Of a DNA stretch of 64,000 nt, positions 1 to 12,700 are shown piece by piece. A program made the translations under genes and the position numbers. Numbering within the stretch: the stretch's first letter is position 1; each line of letters opens with the position of its first letter. The notes under the pieces were generated by a model. That model ran no database searches. It saw only the letters and a list, made by a program, of their open reading frames with translations, and was not told where the DNA came from. This DNA is from Neodiprion pinetum (Eukaryota; Arthropoda; Insecta; Hymenoptera; Diprionidae). The stretch spans positions 40,607,026-40,671,025 of the forward strand of contig NC_060234.1 in assembly GCF_021155775.2 (NCBI RefSeq), in the 5' to 3' direction.

Positions 1-3000
1 TTATAGAAACAGTGATCAATCCATTGAATTTAATTTTTGATTCAACTGAAAAATACGCAATAAGGCAAACAACTTTTTCAGTCATGAGCATCTAAATTCC
101 CATCAACGTTCTTGACCGATTCGTGAGTTTCGTGACACCGGGTAGATGAAAGGCGGGTAGTCGACCACTCTGACGCAAATTATGCGGGAGAATCGGCTCG
201 GGGGCATCTGCGGTTATGCATTATACCCTGCGTGAATGTGTGAACGATATACGTGCCTACGTAGGTATATTCACAGGTTGCGAAGTGAAGTAATGAAGAC
301 CGCAGACGGCCGAGCTACCGACAGAGTCTTGTTTATATCCAGCTCTTCTCGAATATATACAATTAGGAAGCTGTGCTCGGACATTCGCGTGTTATATGAA
401 AAGAGGGAACGGATTTGGCAGTCGAAGAGTTACGAGCATTCGTTACGCTGCACCCACTTTGAATCATACGTATAATATATTACACCGATGACAATCTAGC
501 TGCAAAATTTTTCGATTGATAATCGCGGCATGTGCGAATTAGCAGCGTTAATTCGTTTCTTCGTTTCTTTTTTATTTCCATTTTATGCCTCATTTCTTCT
601 GGATTTCGTCTGATATACAGTCAAATCAATATCTCATTTAGGCAAGCACGTAATCGCAATTTGGCGAGGGATTAATTAGGAGATCGTAATGATGATTTTG
701 TGATTATTTCAAATTGCGGCGAGGGGAATTAGAAGGGCGTAAAAAAATTCTCCCCCACAGAATCCCGACACCCCGTATAGCTCCGGAATTACGGGCCTTA
801 TGGCCTCGGTCGGTTTTAGTAGCTCGGATATAATCACCGAGGTGAAGACCAGATCTGGAAATTGCTTTTGAGAGAAGACAGGCAGCATCGCGCGTTCTGC
901 GAACATTCCGCGTTCTGTCACATGAACAAGAGTTCTAGGGGAATTTTCTTGATGCGTGCAACTATATTTTTGACATAATAATAATAATGATAAGAAGAAG
1001 AAGAAGCAGAAATATATCAGATTTGGCAAATCATATGAGCAGCTGATTGTAGTTCAGCAAGGAATCATTTACGTGAAAATAAACTACGGACTTAAGAGGC
1101 CGAGGATGACAAGTAAGATATCGGGAAACTCCTCCACGGATATCTGCGAGTTTGAAAATGAAATTATCCAGTGGCACGCGAGGCTGGACGAAGATAATTG
1201 TGTTCGTATTCACTTGTAAACACGCGACCCATCGCCCGAACGAAGTTATATATACGTCGAGCCTGCGTTAATATAATCCTCGGGTCGAATAGTTTGCAAA
1301 ATACTATACATGTTACGGTGATAATATCCGACGGTGGATTTACAGCTACTGATTTTAATGAATACAGCCCTGCAGGGTGTGTATTATTACGTGTTTTGTA
1401 CGCATACATACAAGGTGGGATGCAGTGCGAAAATAATCCTTGTTAATTCGATAATCTTCGTTAATCGAATAGCTACCCGAAATTTTGCGGCATTTCAGAA
1501 ACCCAAATGCGAAATCGCGGTGACTGTAATATTCGCAATGATACATTCCGAAACTTGTAACGCGGTTAATTAGTACCGATTGAATCGAGTGAATTTCAAG
1601 AAAAAGTAACAAAATTGAAATCATAGGTATGTGGTTGACTTTCCAGAAGTAACGAGACGTGATGAAGTTTTCGGAACTTTATAAATACCTTATAAAATTT
1701 GAGAAACTCGTGATTGATAGAAAATGTTGCAAAAATATTGGTCGTCATGAATTATCGTAGAGCAAGATAAAATTATTTGATGAAATACAAATTTCATGAG
1801 TCTTCGTAAAAAAATGTAGTTCAAACCTCGAGTTTGATTGTGAGAGAAATTTTTTGTTCCGGTTACCGCTCAGACCTCAACTATTTTCATCTTTTACCGT
1901 AATCGAAAAATATGATTCTAGGTAGAAAATGAAAATTAGTTTCCTAACTGTTACCGGAAAGTCTAGTATCCGTTACTATTCTTTCTCATTACGATCACTG
2001 TTGCTATATTTTCTTGTAACTATTGAGAAAATTTGATGCTTGTGCAATAATAAATTGACGTTAAAGCCTTGTTCAACTAAGAAAGTGGAGTAAACCGAAC
2101 AAACTGATTTTGCGTTGCAATTAGCAAAAAAAGACCGACAATAGCGCAAAATGGTTACGCGTATCCAGCAATATTCAAACAGTTTTTTAACGATACATGT
2201 TTTACTGAAGTTTTCTAGTTACTTTAACTAATGAAATTTTTCTCAGTGTGGATTATGGAATGATGAAATGCGAGCCAGTATATATAAGTATATTACGCAG
2301 ATGAGAAAGCCTTTGCGGGAGTGGTTACGATATATTCTTGAAAAAATAGGCGCTCCACAATTATTCTCCGTTGTTTCAGAAATGAGTCTCTGGTTATGTC
2401 CACCAGCCTATAGAATTCGCTCTCAGCTACGGTTTCACATACGTGAAACGTAAAACGGTTCCCGCGAAGGATCGGCGCACCTTTTAACAAGTATCACCGA
2501 GATGAACGCGTGGGAAATTCGAGTGCTTAAGCCTACATCGCGGTTGTCGTACGTCCATGTCACCTCGATTTATATCCCCGGAAAAGGCGCGGTTAGACGA
2601 GATTCGAGGAGTCCTTTCTCTCCAATTAATATGCAACGACACTGCTTTCACTATCAATTGGCGTCCGTCGATGAAAGAAAGCACGCGGAAATCACAGGTT
2701 CAACATTTTTCCGCATCCTTCCAATCCGGTCCACCGGAAATATCGAAAAGGTCACGGGACGGGCAATAAAATCCGAATGCTCATGGAGCGTTTTTAATGA
2801 GTCTATGTCGAAAGAGGTTCTTATAGCTCTGTGTAAAAGATAAAATGAAAAAGAAACAAAAAAAAAAAGTAAAAAAAAATTTGTACCTGAAAACGGGGGT
2901 CTTCACGATTTACGCGCACATAATTTTCACCACGAAAGTTGAGACTGCAGGCTTGAAGTGCTCTCGAGCATTACTCAGAATGTCCGGAGCCTCGTTTACA

Positions 3001-3720
3001 AATTATTATACAAGTGTACAGCGCGTATAATACAAACGACTCTCCGGTTCTACCCGCGAGTAATATGCCGTGTTCCAAACTGTGTGTATGAGATATTCTT
3101 CTTTTTGTTTTATTTTGTTTTTTTTTTTTATTTTTATTTTTTTTATTAAGGTGTAACCTGGGTCGTTAAATTTCGTGACGCGAGAGCCGGCTGTACGAGA
3201 ACATTAGAATGAGATACGTCGACCCGGCTGTAGTTTGAACACCGGAATCCGTCGCGGTCCATGGATTTGACGTCTTCTTAAGGTCCCCTCGGAAGTAGGG
3301 GTCATCGGAGAATGATCAATATCACTAAAAAGTTTGTTTTCAGTCCGTTCGAGTATCGAGGTCATCGAGCGGCCCAAGTGGACGCGCGTTTCGTACAGTA
3401 TTGCATGAATAATTCATAACCGAACAGTGAATTCATATACGAAGCTAGTACAATATCCTTACGTCACAACCCTTCAGACTCAGTCCGATAAATTCACGTT
3501 GTATAAACAAGTGTAGAGAACGAAAACGGGACATATCTCGCTTCGTTTTTTCGCTTTTTACATGCCTCGACAGAGTCGCCTTGGCTACGTTTCAACGGAT
3601 GGAGTTACCGCACCGGGCAAGAGGAGCAGTGACGTAATTTCTCCGAGGAAATTCCAGGCGGTATCTTCCTCCCGGCATCCCTTGACCGCTTCTCTTTATG
3701 CATTTCGCTTCTCTGACGCA
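1..3720. other. Non-coding stretch, no gene seen
   Basis: AT-rich sequence with short ORFs only, none flanked by convincing splice signals. A-rich runs lie near 2846-2880 and a T-rich run near 3100-3148. A minus-strand ORF at 709-1029 begins in a low-complexity hydrophobic stretch and shows no recognisable domain. I read this as intron or intergenic sequence. Confidence 0.6.
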
Positions 3721-3728
3721 TTTCGAAT

Positions 3729-3756
3729 AAGAAGAAGAAGAAGAAGAAGAAGAAGA
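3729..3756. repeat. (AAG)n microsatellite
   Basis: About nine AAG units in a row. It makes poly-Arg on the plus strand and poly-Ser on the minus strand, which explains the short ORFs there without invoking a gene. Confidence 0.9.
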
Positions 3757-4237
3757 TGGTTCGTAGCCACGAGCCGATAACCGCGTTGCTGATCGATTAC
3801 CATTACCGGAAACCGTCCGAAACACTTTCCCTGAGACTCATGCCTCCGGCATTCCCTCGGTTCTCATTTTCCAAACCCGGAATCCACCCTGAAAGCAATG
3901 GAACCAACCGCTGCTCACCTTCGGGTCACTGAGCGCTGACTGACATTAAGTCACTTGCAAGCAGGTGGCTCAAACTGTCGGGCTAGCCAGTTTCCAGCAT
4001 CCGGAGACAAAGCTACCAATCGATTCGATCTGCGGCTATAAGTGCCGAAAGGAAGAGGCTTGCATCGTGGCCGGTGGCATGGAGGCGCGTAATGAAACGT
4101 GATTTTAATACAACTGGTAGAGCCGCGGGTCTCTTTGGTGTGAAGCGGAAAGAAGCAAGCGAGAGAAAGAGAGGGGAAAGAGAATGACGGACGGCAATCT
4201 CTTACGGTTCAGTTTGCGCCGGGTTTTCAGGCCATGG

Positions 4238-4270
4238 GAAGAAGAAGAAGATGAAGAAGAAGAAGAAGAT
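4238..4270. repeat. (GAA)n microsatellite, interrupted
   Basis: GAA units with a single ATG interruption near 4251. Another short GAA tract lies 480 bp upstream. Confidence 0.85.
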
Positions 4271-4408
4271 GGAGATAGCTGGTCGCCTGCCGATCACTCT
4301 GAATAATAAAACACGACGTGCACGCGTCATCGCGTCCCCAGGAAGTGGAAAGGCGAGAAGAATGACGCCCGCAAAAAGGGGACTGTAATCAAAACACCGA
4401 CCCAAAGT

Positions 4409-4434
4409 TGTGTGTGTGTGTGTATGTGTGTGTG
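4409..4434. repeat. (TG)n microsatellite
   Basis: TG dinucleotide repeat with one TA interruption, translating to His-Thr repeats on the minus strand. Confidence 0.85.
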
Positions 4435-4439
4435 TATTT

Positions 4440-7400
4440 GAAACGGCTCTCCCCACAACCTGCTTCTCATCAACCCCTGACCGAAGGCCTTCTCACTGCA
4501 ACTGTGTTTGTTTCTATCTGTTTTCCTTTCTTACAGTTAAATTAACCGACAACGATTTGTAACGAGTTCAGGAAACCGGTGAATTCTGGATAATGGGTTT
4601 GTCTTTGGGAACCTATTGCTACTTATTCAGATCCTCAAACAACAAAATTTTTTTGGACAAAAAATTGGTACACACCTCCACGTGTTCTTCCCACCCTCTA
4701 TGTGCATACAATTCCTGATTCAATTTTTGGTCTGACTTTTCTCGCCTGAAGATTTTCAAAGAAGGTTTTTCATAATTTCAATTCCTTTAGACTCTATGGA
4801 CCATGATATCTTGTCGGATTCTAGAACTGAGAGTAGTGAATCTTTTTTTTCCGGACAGTCTGATCCAGGCATCGGTCCGTCCAACGAGAAAGAAATTCCG
4901 GTGAGACGGTGAAGCCGATAATCCATATTGACGCCTCGGGTTGTACCTGTTCCTAATCCTCGCCCCAGGACTTTCGAATCCCATGCTTATCCTTCTTTTA
5001 CGCTGGGGTGGAAAATCACGCAATTAATAGATCAGGGGATGATTCTGCGCAACGTGAGCTGAGTTCACCCTTAGAGTCACGAGTGACTGGTCGTTATTTT
5101 TCTTCAACCGTTGTACGGCGAGACTTTGACGAGCTTTTGGTCGGTTCGTGGAATTTTCACAACCCACCAAATGTCGATCACGAATCACTGTCGAAGAGAG
5201 CGGAGTAGAGTTATAAATGCTCTGAGATTCTGATTACGATTCGAAGAAAATTGAGACAGAAAATATCGCAAAAATTGTGTTCTTCTCCGAATGAAATGAA
5301 AATTACAAGTTTTCCATGGATCGTGAGAAATGAAATTTGCGAATAAACGTACGTTCAAGAATTCATGATCACCCAACGTTCGCTGTATAGTTGTTGCTGC
5401 CAATTCAATTCAAACACTACGGTACAGGTATACACCTATAAGCCCGCACAGGCGTAGGAAACAATCAGACAAAAGCTACTAGAAAATTCTACAATATTCC
5501 TTATACTGCGGAAGTGCAACGCAGGCAGAGCACAACTCTCGGCCACTGCTTGCTTGGCAGTGCAATTTATTAACTAATTGAATATTTAATCAGTTTACGA
5601 ATTGGAAAGCTTCGCTGGCAATCGTATATACCCGCCGCTCACGTCCCTTGTACAACCACCCGCGGATCTTCGGACGGATAAAAGAAACGTCGCAGGGAGA
5701 ATAAACAACTCGTATTCCCGGTTGGGGAGGAAGCTGAATGGACCGCAGCCCTCCCGTCTCGTTTTCTCCTCCTTCAGAATCGAGGGCAAAGCCCCGAGCT
5801 GTTTCGAAATCTGCGATACATCCGTAATTTACGAAGACGATGTGCTGTGATTATTAATACAACGATTTTCTGTCACTTACGACGAAAATTTCGCAGGCTA
5901 TTTTCCCTTTTTTGTGACATTGCGCGTTGACTGGGATGCAGGTTTCGCCCTAAAGAGTGAAATTCCTTCCTGCCGTCGATCCTGGTTTCGTTTTTAAAAT
6001 TCCTTTTGACTCTGGCTTGCACGGTTTCATTGACTTTCCATCAGCAGGATGCAAAAACAAGGGAAGCGCGTTATGTAACTGTCGAATTAAAATTTTTGTC
6101 CAGGATAAACATTGGAAGGCTCTTGCAAATGGAGGATTAATTTTATCACAATTTTTGGACGTTTGAAAGGGACAGTCTCTCCTCTCTGCCTGTGGCCATT
6201 CAGTGACCAATCCACCGAGTGACCTGACATCAAACAAAAGAGTGAACAAGGACAATTTTAACGGCAGAACGAGCTTTCAGTTGTTAAATTTCATATTTTC
6301 AATTTTTTCTTTTTTTTTTTCTTGCGTGTGTGTTTTTCTCCTTCGTTCCATTGACCGTTATATTTTTGTTAACAATTTCGTATATACATATAATATCCGT
6401 AACGGTGAGCTTTCGGAAAAGCTTTTTGCGATCGAAAGAAAAACACGACACAGAGCAACGATTCGCTGTCGCAATATCGTATTACCCGTATATATTCAAT
6501 ATTCTCAAAGCTTTGGCGTTTCGTAAAAATATTCTAACACCATAGATACACGGTCAAATGAGGCGGATGAAAATTTATCTCATCGTAGGCTTTTCATCTC
6601 AGTGCGCACTATGAAATGCTTTTCACTGTTCTATGGAAAAGAACTTATAGTTTCCCATCTCGGATAATCGTGGTTGCATTTGTACGTTAATAAATATGTA
6701 CCAGTCTGATCATTAATTTTTTTTCATTCATCTTCTTCAACGCTGATATTAATATGAAACACGTTGAATACGCCTTTAACTCAGGCTAAAATGCGTCTCT
6801 CGTTTGTCTGTCTTTGGCCTGATTTTTTTCTCGCGTTATTATTTCAAGCCAAAACATAGCCAAAGAGGCAAAAGGAAACGCGTAGTCGATGACGAGCGAG
6901 AAAAAAGGACTCGAAACGAAACGGAAATACGCGTCGTAGAAAGAAAAAAAAAAAAGCTGAAACAAGAAGAAAAGAATTTCAAGAGCGGGGGAAGAAAAAA
7001 AAAGAGAAACAGATAATACTTGACGCAAGTTGACAAACAACGACAAACAAGAGGATAAGAGAACCGCTTCGTTTACCCCGAAACAAAAGCGACGAGACAA
7101 TGGTTTTAATACCGAGAGTCCCGTAACGCGACATTGTATAAGGAAATTATTAATCCACGGATTCAGGAATTACTTCCGGCGAAGCGAGAGAAGAACCAAA
7201 AGTGCAAAGAGGGTAGGAACGACGGATATTGATCAATCGATTCCGGGTAACGGGGATACAGAAATGGAGAAAACATTTTTTCACGTCTAATGCAAATCGA
7301 CCGTGACACAGTTGACCTGACCCGTCGAGAGCGTCGGTCATTTATCGAGGTGTGTGTACCACTGGCTAACTGACGAAGGAGTTGAGTACGCATGGTTCCG

Positions 7401-9480
7401 TTTACTCAGCGTCTCTCGAGCAGTTTGACTCGTTGAAAAGTTTGCTCGGCATAATATTAGCTCATTCCAAGTTTTATGGTCAGTTACACGAGGATTACGG
7501 CACACATATTCTCGACTCATGGTGCTCGCCTCGCCGTTTTATGTACTCCTTATTAGCTATGCCCTATTGGCTGTGAAGGGGATATTGCGGAAGACTGAAT
7601 ACGCTGAACCCGGTGTTGGATCCGGGTGCATCATGCACCGAGGTCCAACGGAATTACCAACCTTGTGAACAATGGATCGTCGTCTGGTTTTAAGACGCGA
7701 TCGTTGTCGACGAAGAGAAGGAGGAAATTGACTTTTGTGTAGTTTGGTTAAGAGAAAATTCAGTGGCTGGTTACTCGGTAAAGTAACAAGTGTCGACATA
7801 TTCTTGCGCCTCTATCGATGCACGGTTGTAACGTAGGTGGTTCAGACCTTCGAGCCCATTTGCTCGATTGATTTCAGGCCATATTTTGGATTTTATGATC
7901 ACGAGGGGCTCCACGGCGTATGCGGAACAAACGGTTCTAATACGTTGTAGACAAATTTGCATTCGTAATCACAGTGAAAACGATTACGAACAGCCCGTTT
8001 GAACGGATGAAGGATACTTTAAACTAGAATTAAATTTCAGCTAAGACTACGATTCCAAAGATATAAAAATCCTCGATTTTTGATGCAGTTGCCAGCCTGA
8101 AATCAATTGCACGTTAGCGCTTAACTCGAGTGGATAAAGCCGACAGACGGACCAGTGGTACTAGGATAGGAAAATGGACCGCCAAGGCTTTCAAACCCGA
8201 CTGTTTTCCTTTGGGGATTTTTACCTTCCCTTGGCAAGAGCCGGTAGTACTCCTGGTACTGGCACGTGTTTGCTTTGTGGGTTTCAACAGGCCCGCAGGA
8301 CGCTGGGTGTCCAGATAATTCTGCAACGGTAGGTGGGGTGGATTCCCTCTTCGTTTTTTTCTTTTCCGTCTTGTTTTTCTTTTGCCTTCAATTTTTTTTT
8401 TCCTGCTACTGCTTTTTCTCCCTCTTTCAAGCGGAACCATAAAGAACGGGGAAAACGAGATAGAAGATTGAAGGAAAACAACGGAACTGAGAGTCATGGT
8501 CCGAACGATAATATTCTCTGCAACTGCTGGGCGAGAATCTACAACACATTAAACTCCTACCGAACTGCAGTCAGTACCTAGATTTGAACACAAGATCACG
8601 CAGAGTTTCTGTTATCGAATAGGTGAAATCAATACTTCTTCTTCTGTTCAAGTCCTAACCTAGTAATTTCTCTGACTTATACCGTTGAATACTGTACAAG
8701 AATCACTTCAATTTCCAGTGGAAATGAAAATATGAAAACACAAACTCAAAGAGAGAGTGGGTGGGTGATGATTGGCGTTCATTCTGAGTTGAAGAACACA
8801 GAACCAGCTCATGCACTCGCCGATTTGTGGTTACCGAGGTCGCAATGCAAAGGCGTTTACAGTGGTGGCAGCTGAGGGACAAGAAAGCGTTGAGGGTGTC
8901 AGAAGAGGGGCCCTTCAGCGTCCTAGTATCGATTGGCATTTCGTAAAGTTGTAATTTCCTGAGTAGAGCGCAGTTGCGGAAGTGGCAAATTCAATATTTC
9001 CTGATCGCATCAGCGTCTCACAAACGACAACATGAAGGATATTTCTCACTCGAAACTCATTTCTTCTTTCCTCAGCGCGAATTCTTGTCACCTCCAGTTT
9101 TCACCCCGAAATGGATGATCGCTTCCTCCTTCACCCTCGCGGAAGAAAACTTGATATGAAAAGGTTCTGGTCAGAGGAGAAAGAAACTTCATCAAGCGAA
9201 GAGAAAGAGGACGACGCTTTGCAGGGGTGGAGATGGCGCATAACGAGCACTGGCACCCGCAATCCATCGCGAGTAAATCCAGCCTCTACTCGTCCAACGA
9301 GCTAACGAACCAAACGATCTAAACAGACTAAACAACAATTCTGAGGGGGTTGAAGGGAGAAGGTCAGAGGACAGGGTACGCTGATCATTACGCAGGGATT
9401 TCGCGCAAGTCGTTCTCCCTCGTCCCTCGCTCCTGCTACACTTTATCTCTCTTTCTCGTTTCTCTTCAAACCTTGGCTGC
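4440..9480. other. Non-coding stretch with purine/pyrimidine tracts
   Basis: No gene seen. It contains a T-rich block near 6290-6345, a strongly purine-rich block near 6890-7015 and a pyrimidine-rich block near 8340-8425. The Lys/Arg- or Phe/Ser-rich ORFs in these blocks are products of the biased composition. A donor-like site near 8232 follows a short open stretch on the minus strand but lacks a credible acceptor. Confidence 0.55.
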
Positions 9481-9488
9481 TCCAGCAG

Positions 9489-9670
9489 CTTCCCTACCGC
9501 TTTTCCATTGGGGCGATGGTCCTTCGTTAGGCGATGTCACGTGGACACCTGGTGCTCGATTACGTCGACGCGAGGAACACATGGGTACTCCACTCACTCG
9601 CATGCGTGTGAGACGCAGTGGTGAGATGACTGATGTGCCGGAGGCCCAGCCTCTGTCTACACGTGTAGAG
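9489..9670 (+). CDS. Weak candidate exon, unknown product
   Basis: A 182-nt open segment lies between a pyrimidine-rich acceptor ending CTCCAGCAG at 9480-9488 and the donor GAG|GTATGT at 9670/9671. Only one plus frame is open throughout (phase 1 in, phase 0 out). It encodes about 60 residues including WGDGPSLGDVTWTPG and an Arg-rich stretch. The other two plus frames contain stops. No family is recognised and no partner exon with matching phase was found, so this may be a non-coding RNA exon or chance. Confidence 0.18.
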
Positions 9671-9739
9671 GTATGTTTGCTTGGTCTAACAGATGGATCC
9701 CTACGTAAGATAGAATCGTGCACCGACCACTGGCGCTAA

Positions 9740-12700
9740 TCCGATGGTGTCGTGGTCCCTGGGCTCAGTGTGGATCAAAATGACACGTTGGAAGCAGTGA
9801 AAACGTGTTTAAGGTAAACACCAATAACGACTGTTGAGCAGGATCAGGAATCTGTATATTTTCGAAATCATCTGGGTTTGCCAGAGGATGTTTCACGTCG
9901 GATTTAAAAAGTGTTCAATTAGTAGTTCACACGTTATATTGGTGAACGACCACCCGGGGTTGACTCGGGGGTTTTTATCCAAACTGGAAGTAGTCCTTTG
10001 ATATCCGCAGTTACTCAGCGGGACTTTCAGATTCCCGAGAGCAGATCCGCATAGGCACACTTGGTATCCACTGCACGTTGTTGGAAAAAGAGTGTCGAAG
10101 TGATTTTTTAATTACGGTGTAATTTCCTCGACGCTTATTCGTCAGCTTTGAAATACCATTAGAGGTTTGTTCCTCCTCGTTGTTGCCGCAGTCGAGATTA
10201 CAAACTAGTGGGTATGCGGATATTCGTATGTAGGTGCAAGAGTTCGTCAGTAAACGAGCGGGCGTCGATGGCGCGAAGCAATCATGTCCTCGAACGTTCC
10301 GACGACTGTCGGCTCAACGCACTTCGCGGTGCTTTTCGCTATTTGTTTGATCCGAGAAGATTAAAGGGGTTTCCCACCAGCCGAGACCGCCAACCCATCC
10401 CGACTGCAGCCCTCTCTCTTTCACTGTCCCTCTCTCTCCCTCTCTATCTCTTTTCTCGGCGCTTCTGTCTCCTCGTAGCAATTCCCACAATCGACGAGAA
10501 GAAGTATCGTTTGTTCCTCCCGGTTTGATGCCACTTTGCCGCACTGTACTCGGTCCAACGTGTAACACGTGCTCCGATTGAAGTGCACTTCGGCAATTGT
10601 TTTTCGCTATTTTCACCCGCAGGTGTAACATTTGTTCGTTACGACTGAGGGATGAAGTCGCCGAGAGGAATCTGGATGGAGGAACGAGAAAGTCGTGCTA
10701 TCCGATTTGATAAATTCCTTAAAACTTACTAGTCACCGATGGGACGAGGACACGCGGTAAGCAAGAACTATAATAGATTATCGGGGGACGGTAATCGAAT
10801 ACGGTCCAGGGTTAAAATCCATCAAGTTGCCTGTCCTGCCCTCGACGCTGCTGCTGCATCGCTTGACTCGCCTGCTCCTGCAACATCACGGGCAAAAAGG
10901 CATGCGAGACTTTATTCAAAACTACTCAAAAACTTCCGTCACGCCCTCCTCGCGTCCACAACACCGACGCTTTTCCCTTGAAAACTTTCCTCCCTCCGCA
11001 TAACTTCGAGCCCGACCCAATCGAACTTGAGTAACGGTCTCTCACATCCGACCGATGCACTCAAGAAAATCGATGACCGACTCTGAAATTGGTCTGGATC
11101 ATTTCTTTTCGCTGATATTCAGCTATTGTTGAGGAGCGGATATCTTGATACCCGTTTGAAAAGCTCTTCCGAAATTGTACACTCAAAAGCGGGAACATTA
11201 AGTTTTCCATCACAGGTGAACATTTAAGAGTTGGGATAAAAAATTTAATGATTTATTAATTTACTTTAAAAATGAAGCAGTCCGTTGATGCTACGTGAGA
11301 AAATACGGCTGTATTTTTTCATGTTATGAAACCGCTACAGGTAGCCTTCTGTATTTACAATACATACATTTTCAGTATTGGACCTCTTGAATTTTCCCGC
11401 AACCTCGAGACACGGAGAAAAACTCTGGGGTCAAGTTTTTTGTTCGCGAACCAGACCGTAACGTGGCTTTCTCTGGATCGTTCGGCATTTTGACACGTTG
11501 ATTGTTTTCTCCCGGGGCTTTTCTCTGCCCACAAAAAGTCGAATTTCTTTTCTAACCCCAATATATACCTATTGCTATAGATCCGCAAAACCGAAAAGGG
11601 CCAAACGTTTCTGAGACACCTCGATTTATGACTCGCCACTTTCGCTGCGGTTCTCTTTTCATCAACATTCGATTGTAATCATTCACTGGGTTGAATTTAC
11701 TGTCCCACTTATAGCCAGGTTTTTTTCCTTACTGGATATTTACTGTCTTATTCAGCCGTTTTTTTCACAATTATAATATTGCCGGTGATCTTTGCCCAAA
11801 TTCTGTTCATCCTTATCATTTTTTGGTCATTCTATTTTATTTAACGAAAACAAAACAGATCTTTAGTCGCACGTTGAAATTCTGATATTTTGTTTAAAAA
11901 AATGGAGTCTGTTATTCTAATCAATCGCATTGAGAATTTGGAACAGAATAATAATGAAACTTGGTCTTGGAATAAAAATCATTTATTTATTACATATTTG
12001 ACTGTAAAAATACTGCATAAAAGCTATCCGTTGAAATTCCAATTAGCAATAAAATTCTGGTCACCAACACATCTAACAAATCCGTCAGTATTTCTTCCCA
12101 CAAATGACGCCCCTCGTGCGGACTAAAATTTGCCAACAAATCGCTGAGCATTGATTATATTGCTCGAGGAAAAAAAATTCACCGTAATTATCAGCGCAGT
12201 ATAAGAGCGTAGAAAAATAGTCAAAGACTACTTTGCTCAATTACTCCGACACCGAAAGGAGGAATGAATGAAGAAGGGGCAGGGAATGGAAGATATACGA
12301 TCGGCGGCTACGCTGTGTAACCAAACGCGAACATAAACACAACATGGCGATGTATAGACACCGCACAAGCAGAGATCCAGATGACCAGATAAATTGAATC
12401 TAAGCGAGCGACCGCCGGTTTAATCAATGCTAAAGATCCGTTTATTATTCCTGGGGGTGAAGAGGCTTTCCGCCTCCGTCTTGCGAGGGTCAGTTATTCC
12501 CGCTCCTGCGCCCGAAATTGCGTTAAGCACCCCGTTATTGGTTCCGATAGCCGGGGAACTCTCAAAGCTCCCGCGTCGCTAAGCTCGACGCGTCAAGTTA
12601 ACCAAACTTAAATGAAAATATGTCCTCATCGATCGACGCCCTCGCAGTATACTCGTCGAGAACTCAGAGTCGTTCCCCCTGCAGGCATTATACGGTGCAA

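Noticed and set aside
3917..3950. Donor-like AAG|GTGAGC on the minus strand
   Set aside because: The nearest usable acceptor leaves an exon of about 10-20 nt with no supporting frame.
8223..8265. Mini-exon-like YQEYYRLLPRE on the minus strand
   Set aside because: No pyrimidine tract before the putative acceptor, and the donor GTAAAA is weak.
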